Positions 9,921 through 23,479 of a DNA stretch of 64,000 bases are shown here, piece after piece (position 1 is the first letter of the stretch; every line of letters begins with the position of its first letter). Below the pieces are notes generated by a model. That model worked only from the letters and a program-made list of their open reading frames with translations. It was not told where the DNA came from and made no database searches. The translations under genes were made by a program, and so were the position numbers. Source of the stretch: Gryganskiella cystojenkinii (taxonomy: Eukaryota; Mortierellomycota; Mortierellomycetes; Mortierellales; Mortierellaceae); the NCBI GenBank assembly GCA_015852425.1, contig JAAAIG010000025.1:1-64000 (forward strand). The letters run 5' to 3'.

Positions 9921-11471
9921 TGCCCGACACCTTGCACTGTCATCAAAGAAGTCTTGCGTGACCAAGAACGCATCGTGCAAACAACGAAAAGTAGAGAAGG
10001 ATCCTTGCAGTCGACTGTGCAGCAGTTAAAAGGGATTGAGCCTGTACCTCAGTACTGGTCCTCTTTCTCCTCGACTCTCCTCACTGCAAAGAATTCTTTT
10101 CCGCACCCCTTTGCCCTTTAATGACAAAGTTGACCCAATTTTGCCACCAAATTATCCGGAGGCTGGGTCTGTTTCCCCAAAACAAAGAATAAAAAGGGTG
10201 ATCATCAAAACCGGATGAATCAGACTGGCGCCCTTCGAGAAAAGATCTGGGATCCAGAATAAGGAATAAATGCAAGAAAGGGTCTAGCATTTGGCGAGAA
10301 AGCTATTGTAAAAGTTGACGGACAAAGGAGAGAGAGGGAGAGAAAATGAAAGCAGAGTTTGATGACATTCCGCGTTGAACACGCGAACTACGCGTGCGGG
10401 GTGGTGAAGTAAGGGTAGAAAAGGAGGTCGCGATCGACCCCTACTTTTGTGCGTCTTTTTTTAAGAGAAAAGAGAAAGAAGGACGATTGCGAGGATGGAT
10501 CGAGACCTCCTCTGGTTTTTTATTGTTCAGGAACAAAAAATCAAAAAGAGAGAGAAAAAGGGAGGGTTGTTTGTTGTGTCCGCTATTTTTTGTTGTGCCT
10601 GAATAACTAACTGTAAACGTCGTCCCCTTCTCGTCCAACAAAATGTCAGACATGACCATGGTCCACATGCCTACCTGATCGATTTCTTGACCCCTTTTGA
10701 TCGCACGATATGTGTGGACACACAGTCCTCCTCTTTTTTTCTTTTGCTCAACGTGGGTGTTGCAGCAGAGAGATTGCCGCAAGTAGACAAGTGTCATTCA
10801 TGGGCGAAGCGTTTTGTCTCTTGGAATGAATGAAAAAAAAAAAAAAAAAAAAAATAGAAAAAGAGAGCGTTCGGCTCTCAGACAGACGTTGTATGTTTTT
10901 TCGAATGGGCTTTTTAATATGGATTCATTCAATGCCCTCATTGGATGCATTGCACCCACTCCACTCTGTTTCTTTTGCTCATCCTCCTCCTTCCTCCTCC
11001 ACTCATCCCTTTTTTTACAATTCACTCTGGGACGACACCTCTCCCTCTCTCCTTCACTCTGAATTTCATTCAGTATCCGCATAGACACGTCCTCCCCTTC
11101 ACATTCATCCTTACCTCTGCCACTAAACAGTGCTAGGCTGGACCTCACTGCTTTACTATCGAGACAATAGCAACAGCAACCTCAACGACAACCACCGACC
11201 TCCACTCCTGCTACCTTCTTCAACGACAATTGCCCGTATTAATAACCCTGCAGGAAGAGAAAAGGAAAGGGGTCCAACGAATTCAAACGACCCCTCGCCT
11301 CGCCCGTTGCAGTTTTCAGGAACATACCAACACCCCATACCCATTCTGTCACATTCATTTCAATCCAGGGCTTCGAAAACGCCGGGACTGAGGCCATCAA
11401 ACGAGTTGTTTGCTTTGCTTTGTTGTTGATCACCTCCCCCCCCTCCTTTTGCCCATCGTGAACTCGCCACC

Positions 11472-14400
11472 ATGAGCAAAGGAGGCAACATCAAGGTCGT
11501 GGTTCGATGCCGTCCTTTGAACAGTCGAGGTGAATAGCCCTTGAAAGTGTCTATAATGAATGTACTTGGACCATGCCCACCCTCCGCAATGTGGACCGCT
11601 AAACATTTTTTAAATCCTTTCCTATGATTTCAGAACTGGCGAAAAAGTCGGAATGCATCATTCACATGGACGGCAACATGACAACCATCACCAAACCAGA
11701 GGGACCCGACAGCAGTGGAGGCGCACAAAAGTCGTTCTCGTTCGATCACTCATATTGGTCCTTTGACAAGAACGATCCAAACTATGCTGGACAGGGACGC
11801 CTCTACGAAGATCTGGGCGTAGAGCTGCTGAACCATTCCTTCAGTGGGTACAACACCTGTATCGTCGCATGTACGTATTATAAGTGAAGGGGATATGACC
11901 TGAACAGCAGAGTGTGCTTTTACCACTAAGATCGAGTCCTTGGTTATTGCCATGTCAGTTGACGACAGCAAGAGAGGAAAGACACGAAAGGAAGAAAAGA
12001 AACCCCCCCTGATCAGTTTTACATTTTTTTAACAGATGGTCAAACAGGAAGTGGAAAGTCATATTCAATGGTGAGGAACAGTACTCGAATGGACTCGCAG
12101 CACAAAAGTAACAAGACAACAGGAGGGACTTTACAACTCACTCTTGAGACATCGAACCTAATTCTCTTTCCCATTTTAGATGGGCTATGGAGAAGACCGA
12201 GGTATTATCCCACTCTCATGTCACGAACTCTTTCGGCGCATAGAGGCCAACAAGGATCCGACCCTCAGTTACAGGGTCGAGGTCTCATACATGGAAATTT
12301 ATTGTGAACGTGTCCGGGATTTACTCAACCCAAAGAACAAAGGGCATTTAAAAGTGCGGGAACATCCTTCGTTGGGACCCTACGTTGAGGATCTGTCCAA
12401 GCTCATGGTCACCTCCTTTCAGGACATCGAGAATCTCATGGATGAAGGCAACAAGGTGAGGCCATCCTTAAACGAATTATTCGCAGGACGGATGCAATCG
12501 ATGATCAAGACCAGTTGGACTAATGCGTGGGGGACGTGCTTTTGATTTCCTTATCAGGCCAGAACAGTTGCAGCTACCAACATGAACGAGACATCGAGTC
12601 GATCGCATGCGGTGTTCACAGTCTTGTTGACACAAAAGAGATATGATATAGAGACGAAACTAGAAACGGAGAAAGTCTCAAGAATCAGGTAGGATATATC
12701 TCACTACCCTCTTTCTATTGACGACGACGAATGTTATCGGGTGGACAGTGCTGCCTATTCTCAGCTACTCACGCATGACTTTCTTTGTTTTTTCAGTCTG
12801 GTAGACCTTGCAGGAAGTGAAAGAGCTAATTCAACCGGAGCTACAGGAGCACGTCTGAAGGAGGGAGCCAACATCAACAAATCATTAACGACCCTGGGAA
12901 AAGTCATCTCTGCACTTGCAGATGCTTCAAGCGCGCCACCACCGAAAAAAGGCGCCAAAAAGAGTGCAGAGGCTTTCGTGCCGTACAGAGACTCGGTAAG
13001 TCTAAAACTGACTTTTTATCATAAATGACAAACTTTAGATGATCGTGGCTCCCATCATTAACTTCTATATTCGTTTGATATACTGTTGTTTCTAGGTACT
13101 AACGTGGCTTTTGAAGGACTGTCTGGGAGGAAATTCAAAGACTACCATCATTGCAGCACTCTCACCAGCCGATATCAACTATGACGAGACACTGAGCACA
13201 CTCCGATACGCGGATCAGGCAAAGAGGATCAAGAACAAGGCAGTCGTTAACGAGGATCCGAACGCCAAGCTGATTCGCGAGCTCAAGGAGGAACTTTTAG
13301 AGTTGCGGTCGAAATTGGGCGTCTATGATCCCTCCCAACCAGGACCCGACGGACTAAAGGCATCGGATACTGTCGTGACCATCGTCGATCTCCATGGCAA
13401 CTCACGAACACTCACAAAGGAACAACTTCAGGATGAAGTCCACGCCTCTGAAAAGATCATGGCCGAATTGAACGAGACCTGGGAAGAAAAACTCCGAAGA
13501 ACACAAGAGATCCAACAGGAACGAGAGCGCACTCTAGAGGAACTTGGAATCTCGGTTGAAAAGGGTCATATTGGAGTACATACACCCAAAAAAATGCCTC
13601 ATTTGGTTAACCTTAACGAGGACCCGCTCATGTCCGAGTGCCTGGTCTATCAGCTCAAACCAGGAAAGACCCAAGTCGGAAGGTTAGAGTCTTCGTTACC
13701 AGCCGATATTCGACTGTCAGGAACCAATATCCGCGATGAGCATTGTCATTTCGAAAATAATAATTCGAACGTGACTTTATACCCGGGCAAGTCCTCAATG
13801 ACTATGGTAAACGGATTACGGATAAACAAGCCAAAGCGACTGCGATCAGGATTCCGAGTCATCTTGGGCGACTACCATGTCTTTCGATTTAATCACCCAG
13901 AGGAAGTCAGGCGAGAGCGCGATCTCCAGCTCCAAAGCACACCAGCAGGAACTACAGTGACAGCAGTAATATCAAGTCAAGTCTCCTCACCGACCATAAA
14001 GACTCATCCACAGGCGCAGACGCGGCATTCGAACAGTATGGAGGATGATCGCCCTGAAGATCGACCCGACTCACCCATCTCATCTGCCTCAATCATATCC
14101 GAATTTGTTGACTGGAACTATGCTCGCAAGGAGGCCGTGATCCACGCCCATATGCTCTCGGAATCCAACATTAATCAACTCAAGGACCAGGACCTCGATG
14201 TGCTCTTTGATAATATCTCCAAGATCCGGTCGATGCGCAAGAGCGTCCGCTCCGAGAGTTTTGGCGGGTCCAATCTTGATGACGATTCCGAGTCCAGGTC
14301 CTCTAGACTATCCATGATTGAGCGTATGAACTACAGCGAATCGGGGACATTCGGCGGCGGCAATGGGTCGATGGGAGTATGGGACGACACCCAACGCGGA

Positions 14401-17400
14401 GGCTCCTCTACCACTCAATCACCTCAACTCGACGCGTCCGCACAGGCTCTTAAGGAAAAATTACGGGTCGCAGAAGAAGAAGTCCAACAGATGAGTCAAG
14501 AACGACTCGAGTACGAGGCCAAGATCCAGAATTTGTCCGCAGCAGAAGCGAAATCGGACGAACTCTTGGCAGAAAAGGCTATGATGGAGGCTAGATTACA
14601 ACAAGCTAAGGATGATCTGATGGCAAAGCTGGAGGAACAACGGGAGCAATACGAGGAAAAGATGAAACGCATGTCCCTGGCGAGTCTGGCGAGTCAGCGT
14701 ATTGACCTGAAAGCACTCAAGGCTGGCGATTCGCGGCTATTATTACCGTTATATTCGGACTTTGAGCTGGAGCTGATCCACAAGACCTTGGCGCGCTGGA
14801 AGTCCCATAGGAAGATTCAGATGGCTGAAACAGTCCTGACGAACGCAGTCTTGCTCAAAGAGGCCAACATTATCAGTCGAGAGTTGTCCAAACAGGTTGT
14901 CTATCAGTTTACGGTTATCGAGTCTGGACAATTCGCAAGCCCGAGCTCCATCTGGGAGAGTACGTCAGGGTTGGATCAGTTCAACCAGGACGAGGATACC
15001 TCCCTCCAGACTTCCCATCGACCTTGCGTAGGAATCAAGGTTATCGATCACAAGAACTGTGCCATCTACATTTGGTCGTTGGAAAAACTCAAGGTTCGGT
15101 TACATCGGATGCGCAACCTTTACAATTTCGTGGATCGACCCCAATATCGGAAACATTTCAATATGGAGGATCCGTTTTACGAATCGCCAGCTCCAAGATA
15201 CTCGTTTATTGGCAGTGCCTCAACTTCGCTACGGAGTCTTGTCCAGATGCAGTTTCAAGAGAATGCTGTACCGATTCTTTGTAGGACAACGGGCGAAACT
15301 CTGGGACGTGCCCGGATAGGATTGATACCGCTAAGCCATAATGGTGTCAAGAGCCCTGCGATCTTGTCATCCTCACGAGGGTCATTCTTTGGAAAGTCGA
15401 ATGGAGTGACTAAAACGACCCGCGAAGATGAATTTGGCGACGAAGATCGCGAAACGGCCGTAGCAGAGGATCAAGTCAAGGTCGGAGATCAACTCTTGTT
15501 CGAGATCACACTCTTGACCGTGGAGGGATTATCGGAGCAGCAATATACCCAGGTGCACGCGCAGTTTCGGTTATCGAACTTCACGGGACCAAGAGATTCG
15601 TCCTCTTCATCCAGCCCTACTACCACCAAAGGATCACGGGCTGTCAGTCCAGGAGACAAGATCTTTGCAGCCGAGCCTGTGAGCGGATTTGAGAACGAGC
15701 CAATTTTTTTCGGATTCTCACAAACGCTGTCGATGACAGTGACCGCGCCTATATTGGAAGTACTGGCGCACGGCTCTTTGCATTTCGAGATATTTGGCGA
15801 GGCGACACCCGAGACATTACAAGACTGGGAAAAGTGGGACTTGGATCTGGAGGACGCTCAACAGCAACTACAACAGGAATCATCATTACCGAACGTCACC
15901 AATGGCAGATCATCAGTGAGGAGTATCGGACGCCATGCACGAGGAAGCACCATAGGAGGAGGCGTGTCGTCCGGTTCACTCTTGGAGCGCAGGAACGAGG
16001 AGGAGCTGATGATGGAGGAGAGCCATGACGTGTTAACTCATATCCAGATTTGTGAACTCGCCCCCTCAGGTGAATATGTTCCTGTTCAGGTCATTGCCAA
16101 GTCCTCGGTGGATATCGGAGCGTTCCAGATCCGGCAAGGCCTACAGAGGAGACTGGTTCTGACACTCTCACACAGTTCTGGGCGTCAGTTCCCGTGGAAT
16201 CGAGTTTCGAGTCTTCATCTCGGTCGTATTCGATTATTGGACAGTAAGGGTCGGATCACAGAGTCTGCACCGAGAGAAGACGTCCAATTGAATTTGGTCC
16301 CTGGCGGTCAAAAAGTCGAGTATCCGACTGATGGAACCAGTATCTTGACCGTCCAGGCATCTTGGGATAGTACCTTACATGAGTCTTTGTTCCTAAACCG
16401 GCTCACGGAACCAAACGCCCGAGTACTCTTGACCTTGACTTGGTTTGTCGAGGCGGAGAGGTGCATGGACCCAGTTTGTTTTAGGATGGATATCGCTGCT
16501 CAGATTCAGGACCGAAGTAATGCAGCTACCGGGTCAGGAGCGTCTTCGTCATCGCCTTCTTCTTCTGGATCATACCGGTCTCTGATGTCCATGATGTTCC
16601 TGCAACAACCTTCCGCAAGGCACAAACGCATGGTACTCAAGAAGGCCAGCGGACTATTTTTGCTCAAGCTCAAGCCAGTCGTGATCAAGAAGGCCTCGGA
16701 ATTGTGGAGGATGAACACAGCCTCGAAATATGTTCGTGGAGAGGAGCTTTTGGAGGGTGTTTGGAAACCTCGCGGAGTGTCTCTTGTGAACGGTTTCAAG
16801 ACCGTGAGGAATCGACTTCAATGGCAAGAGGAGGTGGAACGGACGCGACAGTGGCTACAGACTCGATTTAACAAACAGCACGATCGTCATCAACAGGAAG
16901 GACCATCAACTGTGGAACAGCAGAACAACGGAGCAGTGTTATCCTTTGCGGACGGATATAGCCCCTACAAGGAAGATAATGTTGGGGATGAGGACGATGG
17001 AACATATGACCGCAAAACACGGGAGTTTCTAAGAGGGGTGATTAAGCTCTGGAAATTCAAACCTACGCAGGTGGAAGAGGTCGCGATCAGTCAACTTCCA
17101 CCCTCGCTGGACACAGATGACCCTGAGATGCTCCGACAACCAAGACCCTCACCCCGATTGCAATCCGAGGTCAAACTTGTGACGAAGAGGTAAAACAGAG
17201 TTCTCACATGTTGCATGAGAACTGACTTGTTGTTGACGAGTTGAGTCTGGGACGTAAACCTGACCGGGGGAGCTTCTGTTTCGCCTTTTCGCTTGTTAGT
17301 GACAATATCTCCAAGAAGGGCTATCTTCTATACCCTGAGGCAAGGGACGATAACTGGATCAAGCGTTGGTTCGTGATCCGTCGACCGTACATGTACATCT

Positions 17401-17730
17401 ATACAAACCATTCCGAGACGGATGAGCTTGAGATCCTGAACCTGACACAGGTTCGAGTCGATTACAAGAGTGATCTTGAACAAATGTTGAACGTAAGAGA
17501 AACTAGTTATTCCTGACGTGCAATCACCATGTCGATTCAAGCTCTAATCAATGTCCAATTATTATTATTATTATTATTATTTTTGCGATCTGCAGCGTCG
17601 GTTTGTTTTTGCAATATACACATCGAGCAACGCGTATCTGTTGCAAGCACCGAATCGGGACGAGATGTGTTCGTGGTTGACTCACCTGGACCAGTTCTTT
17701 GACGTCTTGCAGATCCCCAAAGGGAAGTGA
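11472..17730 (+). CDS. unc104: kinesin-3 motor (Unc104/KIF1 type) with FHA and C-terminal PH domains
   Basis: Nine exons (11472..11529, 11634..11870, 12036..12070, 12180..12455, 12558..12688, 12797..12995, 13096..17189, 17300..17492, 17596..17730) encode 1785 residues. The motor domain has the P-loop GQTGSGKS at 100-107, switch I NETSSRSH at 212-219 and switch II DLAGSE at 249-254. A neck region and an FHA domain (around 480-575, with GRLESS and NIRDEHCHF) follow, then a coiled coil near 760-840, a long KIF1-type central region, and a PH domain from about 1678 to the end. Kinesin-3 motors carry vesicles and endosomes toward microtubule plus ends; the PH domain binds phosphoinositides on cargo. 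The last two exons matter: stopping at the TAA at 17191-17193 would lose the PH domain, and splicing at the GTAAAA donor at 17190 restores it in phase. Nothing looks broken. Confidence 0.95.
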
Positions 17731-17919
17731 AACAGGATCGAAAAAGGAATCTACAACCTCCGCCACCAATTTCAGCAACGAAAAGATTACTCAAAAAAAA
17801 AAAAAAAATAACAAACAAAAACATAGAGCACTCATAGCACTATAGCATTCCTTACCAAAATATATATAATTGTTTATGCCTTCGTTCCATTTGCTCCTAA
17901 GACAAGAAGAAGAAACATA

Positions 17920-18296
17920 TAGCTAAACGGAAGGCGGCACCAAACCAACAAAAGTCGGTACGTGCCGGAGAGACTGTCGTTTCTGGAGCTTGAAAAGGGG
18001 ACACTATTGGAGCTCACCGTGGCTCCTGCGTGTAAATCGTTCTATTTCAGGAACTGCACGTTGATTCGACCTCGTCTCCTAAGGACCGTCGATCGCAGCG
18101 CGTCCAACTTTGATGCTTTCCCATAACCCCAGCAGATATCCCTTGTGTGAACTTGGAACTACTGTACCGGTGCAGAAAGCCTTTCAGGCAACAGTCCCAG
18201 CACTTCTTCTCGGCTTCCGAGCTCGATTTCGTGGCGATTGGTTGCGCTTTTCGTCCTGTTGTAACACTCTTCCTACCGGATTTTACATGGCGTGAG
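17920..18296 (+). pseudogene. coding-like remnant with one frameshift, family unknown
   Basis: Two adjoining frames read like one protein. The first (to about 18113) contains RYVPERLSFLELEKGTLLEL and FYFRNCTLIRPRLL. The second, shifted by one base, continues with PITPADIPCVNLELLYRC and FSASELDFVAIGCAFRPVV. The switch lies around 18111-18120 (GATGCTTTCCCATAACC), consistent with a lost base. There is no start codon and no flanking gene model. It may be a decayed host gene or a piece of a mobile element. I do not recognise it. Confidence 0.3.
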
Positions 18297-18484
18297 AGGT
18301 GTGTTGAGCTTAAGGGGTATGGTAATGATTTTTCGGGCTCCTGGGACCTCAGGGATCATGGCTGACCACTTTTCTCGACATCGATTTTGCGCTTTTTTTT
18401 CGAAAGTCGTGGAATCTCGAGATTTTGAGTTCTTGTTTCTTGACAGCACTCTCCACAAATCGCACGTGATCTAACGCCACCAAA

Positions 18485-18856
18485 ATTATCCACACTTTCA
18501 ACTTGTCCAACTCTGCCCCTCACCCTGGCATCAATAACCCTTCTCTCGCTAACCTCGCTGACCTTGAGGATGAGGAGATGGAGGATGTTCCACTCATTGA
18601 AAGAGCTGAAGAAACCGATCTGCCTAAGGACCCTTATACCCTCCTCAGACAAGAGAATGAGGAAGTCTTTATTCCTGCCCCTGAAAGACTTTCGCAGAGA
18701 GAAAGGTTGTTGATGACAGCGTCATCTCCAGTCTCAGATATTGCTTCAGATATCCTAGCCGTTCAAAAGGAAATTATTTTGACGACTATTGCAGATGGAA
18801 ATCGATCTTGTTCTTGTCACAACAGAAAAGCGAGTGGCTATGAGCTAGGTTTGTGA
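18485..18856 (+). pseudogene. acidic coding fragment without a start codon, possibly from a retroelement
   Basis: An open frame of about 115 codons has non-random composition: LADLEDEEMEDVPLIERAEE, then KDPYTLLRQENEEVFIPAP and LSQRERLLMTASSPVSDIAS. No ATG precedes it in frame. The peptide quality drops after about 18810 (GNRSCSCHNRK), as if the homology ends there. The acidic, then helical layout could be the N-terminal part of a retrotransposon gag or ORF1 protein, but this is inference. A basic frame (REHEASKSERRHHRERS) follows at 18866-18950 in another phase. Confidence 0.35.
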
Positions 18857-19254
18857 CGAGATGCAATGTGGAAAAGAGAACACGAAGCATCCAAGAGCGA
18901 AAGACGGCACCATAGAGAAAGAAGCAGGTACGAACGACAGCATATACCTCGAGATAGCTCCATATTTTTCTTTTCTTTTCGATTACCCTGTTTGGTCGTC
19001 TCTCCTTTCACTTCCCCCGACATGGAACACGCCTGCTTCAACGCGAAGAAGTGCAATAGAATAACGGATCGAACTTTACGAATGGATGTGACTGCGAAAA
19101 TTTGTTTACTGGCGTTCAAAGTGGTGGCACAGCTTTTTGTCGAAAAGAACTGCTCATTCCATTCGTTTACCCACCGACACACCGTAGACAGGACTCGAAG
19201 GAGCAGCAAGGATTAACAGAACCAACGAGTCGACATATACATACGCAATAATAC
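18857..19254. other. upstream region of ELP2
   Basis: No gene is seen. The interval should contain the ELP2 promoter. It holds a short basic open frame and AT-rich DNA, with no clear TATA box. Confidence 0.4.
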
Positions 19255-22200
19255 ATGATGGAGGCGACGCAGGAACACATTAGCGTCGGATGCAATCGAC
19301 TGACCCAAGCACTGGCATGGGGTGCTGATGGACTCGCTGCCTTTGGAGCGCATCATTCCGTGGCATTGTACCATCCCATGGTAATAACATGAGGCCCCTT
19401 GACAAGTCAGACTCAAAAGACACCGCTTTTGATAATTCGTAAAGGGACAAAGTGAGCAAACTCTCATACCATTTCCCTTTTTTTTTTTTGTTTTCTACGC
19501 CCTTTTCCATTTCATTTTCTTTTCCCTCGGAAACAGGACCCTGCTCGGAGAGGAGTCCGAGCTACATTGCAGGGACACACCAACCGCGTCAACTGTGTTG
19601 CTTTCTTGAACAGAGGCCACGAACTGGATCAAAGAAACGTCGCCATCGTCTCTGGATCCGCAGACAAGACTGCGAGAGTCTGGAAGAAATCTCAAGAAAA
19701 GCGCGCCTCTGAGGATGATACCCAGGGAGACAGTCAATGGGTTTGCTCCGCTGTTCTGGAGGGCCATACAGGATCTGTGGTCACGATCGGTGTTGTGCGT
19801 GCAACGTCTATTTCGTCTTCAAAGGATCTCTTTGCGACCGGATCAGGAGATGGCACGATCAAGGTTTGGGAGCGACAGGAGATTGATGATACCAAAGGTA
19901 CACACAGGAGTAGCCATTTTCTTTTCCACGTTAATGAAGGAGACAGGTCAATATGTAGATGACCCCAGAGTTTTAATTCGTATCCTACGATCGTTTACTT
20001 TCGTGGTAACCATAGATGAGGTGACATGCATACAGACTATTCAAGTCGGCAAGAAGTATGCTCAGTCGATCGCCATCTCCTATCTTCCTCATACCGCCAT
20101 CCCCGTCATGGCCGTGGGCAGTACCGATAACAAGATCAACATCTATGTCATGCAGTCGAAGCAGGTAAAAGAACATCAAAAAAAGCTTGATCATCAAGGA
20201 CTGTCAGATCGTACTGGAAGTAAAAACGTATCGCTCAAACTAACAATTGTATAAACATTTTGCTCACTTATTGGTGCCAGTTCGAGAAAGTGCTGTCATT
20301 GCAGGGACATGAAAACTGGGTCCGATCCTTGGATTTCGCCACATTCACATCGGAAGACGACGATGAATCGTCCTCTAATCAAACCGGAGACTCGCGCCAC
20401 CATACCTTGCAAGAGGGTGATCTTCTCCTGGCCTCTGGATCCCAGGATAAATACATCCGTCTCTGGAGGATATCCGGGGTCAATTCTCAGAACGATCAAC
20501 AACAGCAGGAGAACGGAGCTCAGGCAGGATCGGACGCTTCTTTGACCCAGGAGATGCTCAAGAGCCTTGAGGAGATGTCGAAATCCGGAACACAGCTCAG
20601 CACCAAAGCCCATATGATCGAGGTATCGACAGAGGAGGCCAAGAAAAAGTTCTCGGTTCTGTTTGAAGCTTTGCTGTTGGGTCACGATGATTGGGTTTAC
20701 ACGATCAATTGGCAACCCGCTAGGGCGAGCGAGAAGACTGGCCGGTACTATCAACCCATGGCGTTGCTCTCTGCCTCGACGGACAAGAGTATGATGATTT
20801 GGAAACCCGACGAGGCGACGGGTGTTTGGGTCAACAGCACGCAGGTTGGAGAGGTTGGTGGAAACACGATCGGCTTCTATGGTGGATTGTTTGGACCGGA
20901 TGGCCGTTGGATCCTGGCCTATGGTTACAACGGAGCCTTCCATATCTGGAAAAACGAGGGCAATGAAATTAGTGGTAACAAGATCGCCAAGAGAATGTGT
21001 GTTGCAATGTTGTTGGCGCGTTTTAGAGGTACGATGCTAAAAATGCTATTTTTTTTTTGTTTTGCTTAACAGACCGTTGGGTACCTCAGGTATCAGCTAG
21101 TGGACATTATGCTTCTGTTCAGGATTTGACTTGGGATCCGACACAGTCATATTTGGTCTCGGTCTCGCTTGACCAGACAGCTCGACTCTTTGCCCCTTGG
21201 AGACATCAAGAGCAAGGCGCCTCCAACTCTGTTTCGACCTGGCACGAGATTGCAAGACCTCAGATTCATGGTTATGACGCCCAATGTATCGCGTTCTCAG
21301 ACAAGTGGACGTTTGTCAGTGGATCTGATGAGAAGGTCCTTCGAGTCTTTGATGCACCGCAAACATTTGTCCGGTCTTTGGCACAATTGACTGGCAATGA
21401 TGCTATTCTTGCGGATGAGGTAAGAGATTCTGGTACATTTGTTAGCTACCACCATTTTTTATGACACGACAAACGGCATAGACTAAACATATTACTACGG
21501 TTTCGACATTATTTCGTTTTGTAGAGCTCTCGTCCTGTGGGAGCCAATTTGCCAGCATTGGGATTGTCGAATAAGGCCGTGTTTGAAAACGATATTGCTT
21601 CAATGGTCGAGGCTCAAGAGTCGGAGGAATACTTGTCCCAACAGGCCTTTGTCTCCACTGGCGCGACCCCAACTTCGTTGATCGAGACCATGACCCAACC
21701 GCCCTTCGAAGAACATCTCTTGCAACACACTCTCTGGCCCGAGGTCGAAAAGCTATTTGGACATGGATACGAGCTCATGTGTGTCGATGCTTCGCACCAA
21801 GGATTCGGTCAAGAAGAAAAGACACCGAGAAGGAGATGGATCGCCTCTGCTTGCAGAGCGCATACCCCCGATCAGGCTGTGGTTCGATTGTTTGATGCCG
21901 CGACCTGGAAACAGACCCCTCAACCTTTGGTGTCCCACACACTGACGGTGACCAAGGTTTTGTTCTCGCATAACGATCGGTACCTGTTGTCGATCTCGCG
22001 TGATCGTCTCTGGTCATTGTTTGAGCGTGTCGAAGACCCGGAGGCTGAGGATCCTTACAGGTTGGTGGCTAGTCAGAAGGCCCATGCGCGTATCCTATGG
22101 GATTGCTCCTGGAGTTTTGAGGACTCGATGTTTGCGACAGGATCAAGAGACAAGACGATCAAGATCTGGTCCAAGGGATCGAATGAGTCGGGACTTTGGG

Positions 22201-22634
22201 CCGCGATTGCTACGTTGAAGTTGCCCGAGGCCGTGACGGCTGTGGAATTTGGTCCGGATCTTGCAAAGTTGGGATTGGGTGAGGCAAAGACTCATCATCT
22301 GTTGGCAGCTGGATTGGAGGATGGTCGGATCTTTTTGTTTGGTTGTTCCAAGGACCATCCTGAAAATTGGACGAGTCTAGGCGAGATCCCCAGAGAGTAA
22401 GTCGTATCGTTTGTGCGCGATATTGCTTTTCATTCGTTTGTGGTGTTGTAACGTGGACTCTGACCCTAACCTTCCTTCGTCTCGATCCTACTTAGGCTCA
22501 CGCATACGGGGACTGTGAACGGATTGGCCTGGCGCCTGTTCAGTGGTGATGCTGTCGAGACGATGCCTAAGCTACAGTTGGCCAGTTGCGGTGTTGATCA
22601 TTCTGTCCGTCTCTTCAACATTCGCCTGCATTAA
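19255..22634 (+). CDS. ELP2: Elongator complex subunit 2, WD40 double-propeller protein
   Basis: Seven exons (19255..19380, 19537..19897, 20016..20164, 20281..20974, 21073..21419, 21525..22396, 22496..22634) encode 895 residues. Many WD40 repeats are visible, for example LQGHTNRVNCVAF with SGSADKTARVW, LQGHENWVRSLDF with ASGSQDKYIRLW, LGHDDWVYTINW with SASTDKSMMIW, and ATGSRDKTIKIW near the end. The block WHEIARPQIHGYD with FVSGSDEKVLRVF is the diagnostic ELP2 signature, and the N-terminal LAAFGAHHSVALYHPM is also typical. ELP2 scaffolds Elongator, which modifies wobble uridines of tRNAs (and has been linked to histone acetylation). Two ATG codons start the frame (19255 and 19258). The exon 4/5 junction (phase 1, making Asp-Arg-Trp) is fixed by the conserved sequence. 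Length is close to that of animal and yeast orthologues. Confidence 0.95.
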
Positions 22635-23479
22635 TGCATTTTACCCCTCTATTATCTCTTACGTTTATAACATATAAAAAAGAACTAGCACAATATTAAG
22701 GATACGCAAAGCGGGATATGTGGACAGGGGAAAGAGGAGGTTTTGTGTAGGTCTCCCCAGTTTTGTGATTGTTCACTCCAAAAAATATCTACAGTGGTGA
22801 AGGTTTCGACCTTGGGCTCTTTCGTGGAAAGATACCTCTTGTCTTTCCCTCAAAACTTCAAAAAAAAGAAGCTCATATTGCGGAGCGCTGCAGCCTTCGA
22901 AGGCCGTTGATGACCAGGAAGTGAGATCTTTTCGCTTGTAGGGTCTTCTTCGGCTGGATCCTCGTCTTTGGCGTCAAGTCCAGGTTCGCCCACGGCAACT
23001 TCATCTCCTGCACCCTCGTCCTCTTAATTTCATATCCATAATATTGTTTTGATACATTTTGCGCATTAAAGAAAAAAAGATCTTTCCCTACTCTGGTTTC
23101 CGAAACAAAAATGTACTCTTTCGAAACATTTAAATTTGTATCTTCGGGAACAAAGAAAGAGCGTGAACGCATTTCATGGTCGGAGGAGTGGGGGTGTGTC
23201 TTGGTGGTTACTGAAACTGGTCTGGACATCCTGGAGAGGTGTCATCATTCAAAGAGAGGGATAAAAAAAAAGGTCCGAGCGAACGAGGGCACTCAAAGTG
23301 ATTGATTCCCCTAACAAAGCAGCTCTCCTTCTTTCCTCTCTCTTTCCTCGAAATCCATTCACTCTTCTAAATCGCTCTCTTCTTCCCTCCGTTTCTTCTT
23401 CATCCTCCATCTTCGCCCAACTCAACCCAACCGAGCAGACACATATCTACACCTCCAACAACACAATTTAACAAAAAAA
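22635..23479. other. intergenic, no gene seen
   Basis: ELP2 3' region followed by the promoter of the MARVEL-like gene. From about 23310 to 23450 the plus strand is pyrimidine-rich (CTTCTTTCCTCTC-like), the usual leader. An A8 run sits just before the next ATG. Confidence 0.5.

Larger units (their letters stand above)
7711..11471. other. 3.8 kb with no convincing gene apart from one small ORF
   Basis: The stretch is AT-rich with scattered A and T runs and CT-rich tracts. Its right end (10970-11471) is the pyrimidine-rich leader and promoter of the kinesin gene. Its left end is the promoter of the kinase. The open frames in between are short, lack family resemblance and do not chain through splice sites. 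Only the 85-codon frame at 9024-9281 has promoter-like sequence in front of it and is listed separately. Confidence 0.5.

Noticed and set aside
9786..10121. 111-codon plus-strand ATG frame
   Set aside because: It contains a 19-bp tandem duplication not divisible by three and has no recognisable content.
20296..20943. 215-codon minus-strand frame
   Set aside because: It is the antisense of ELP2 exon 4, which has clear WD40 repeats.
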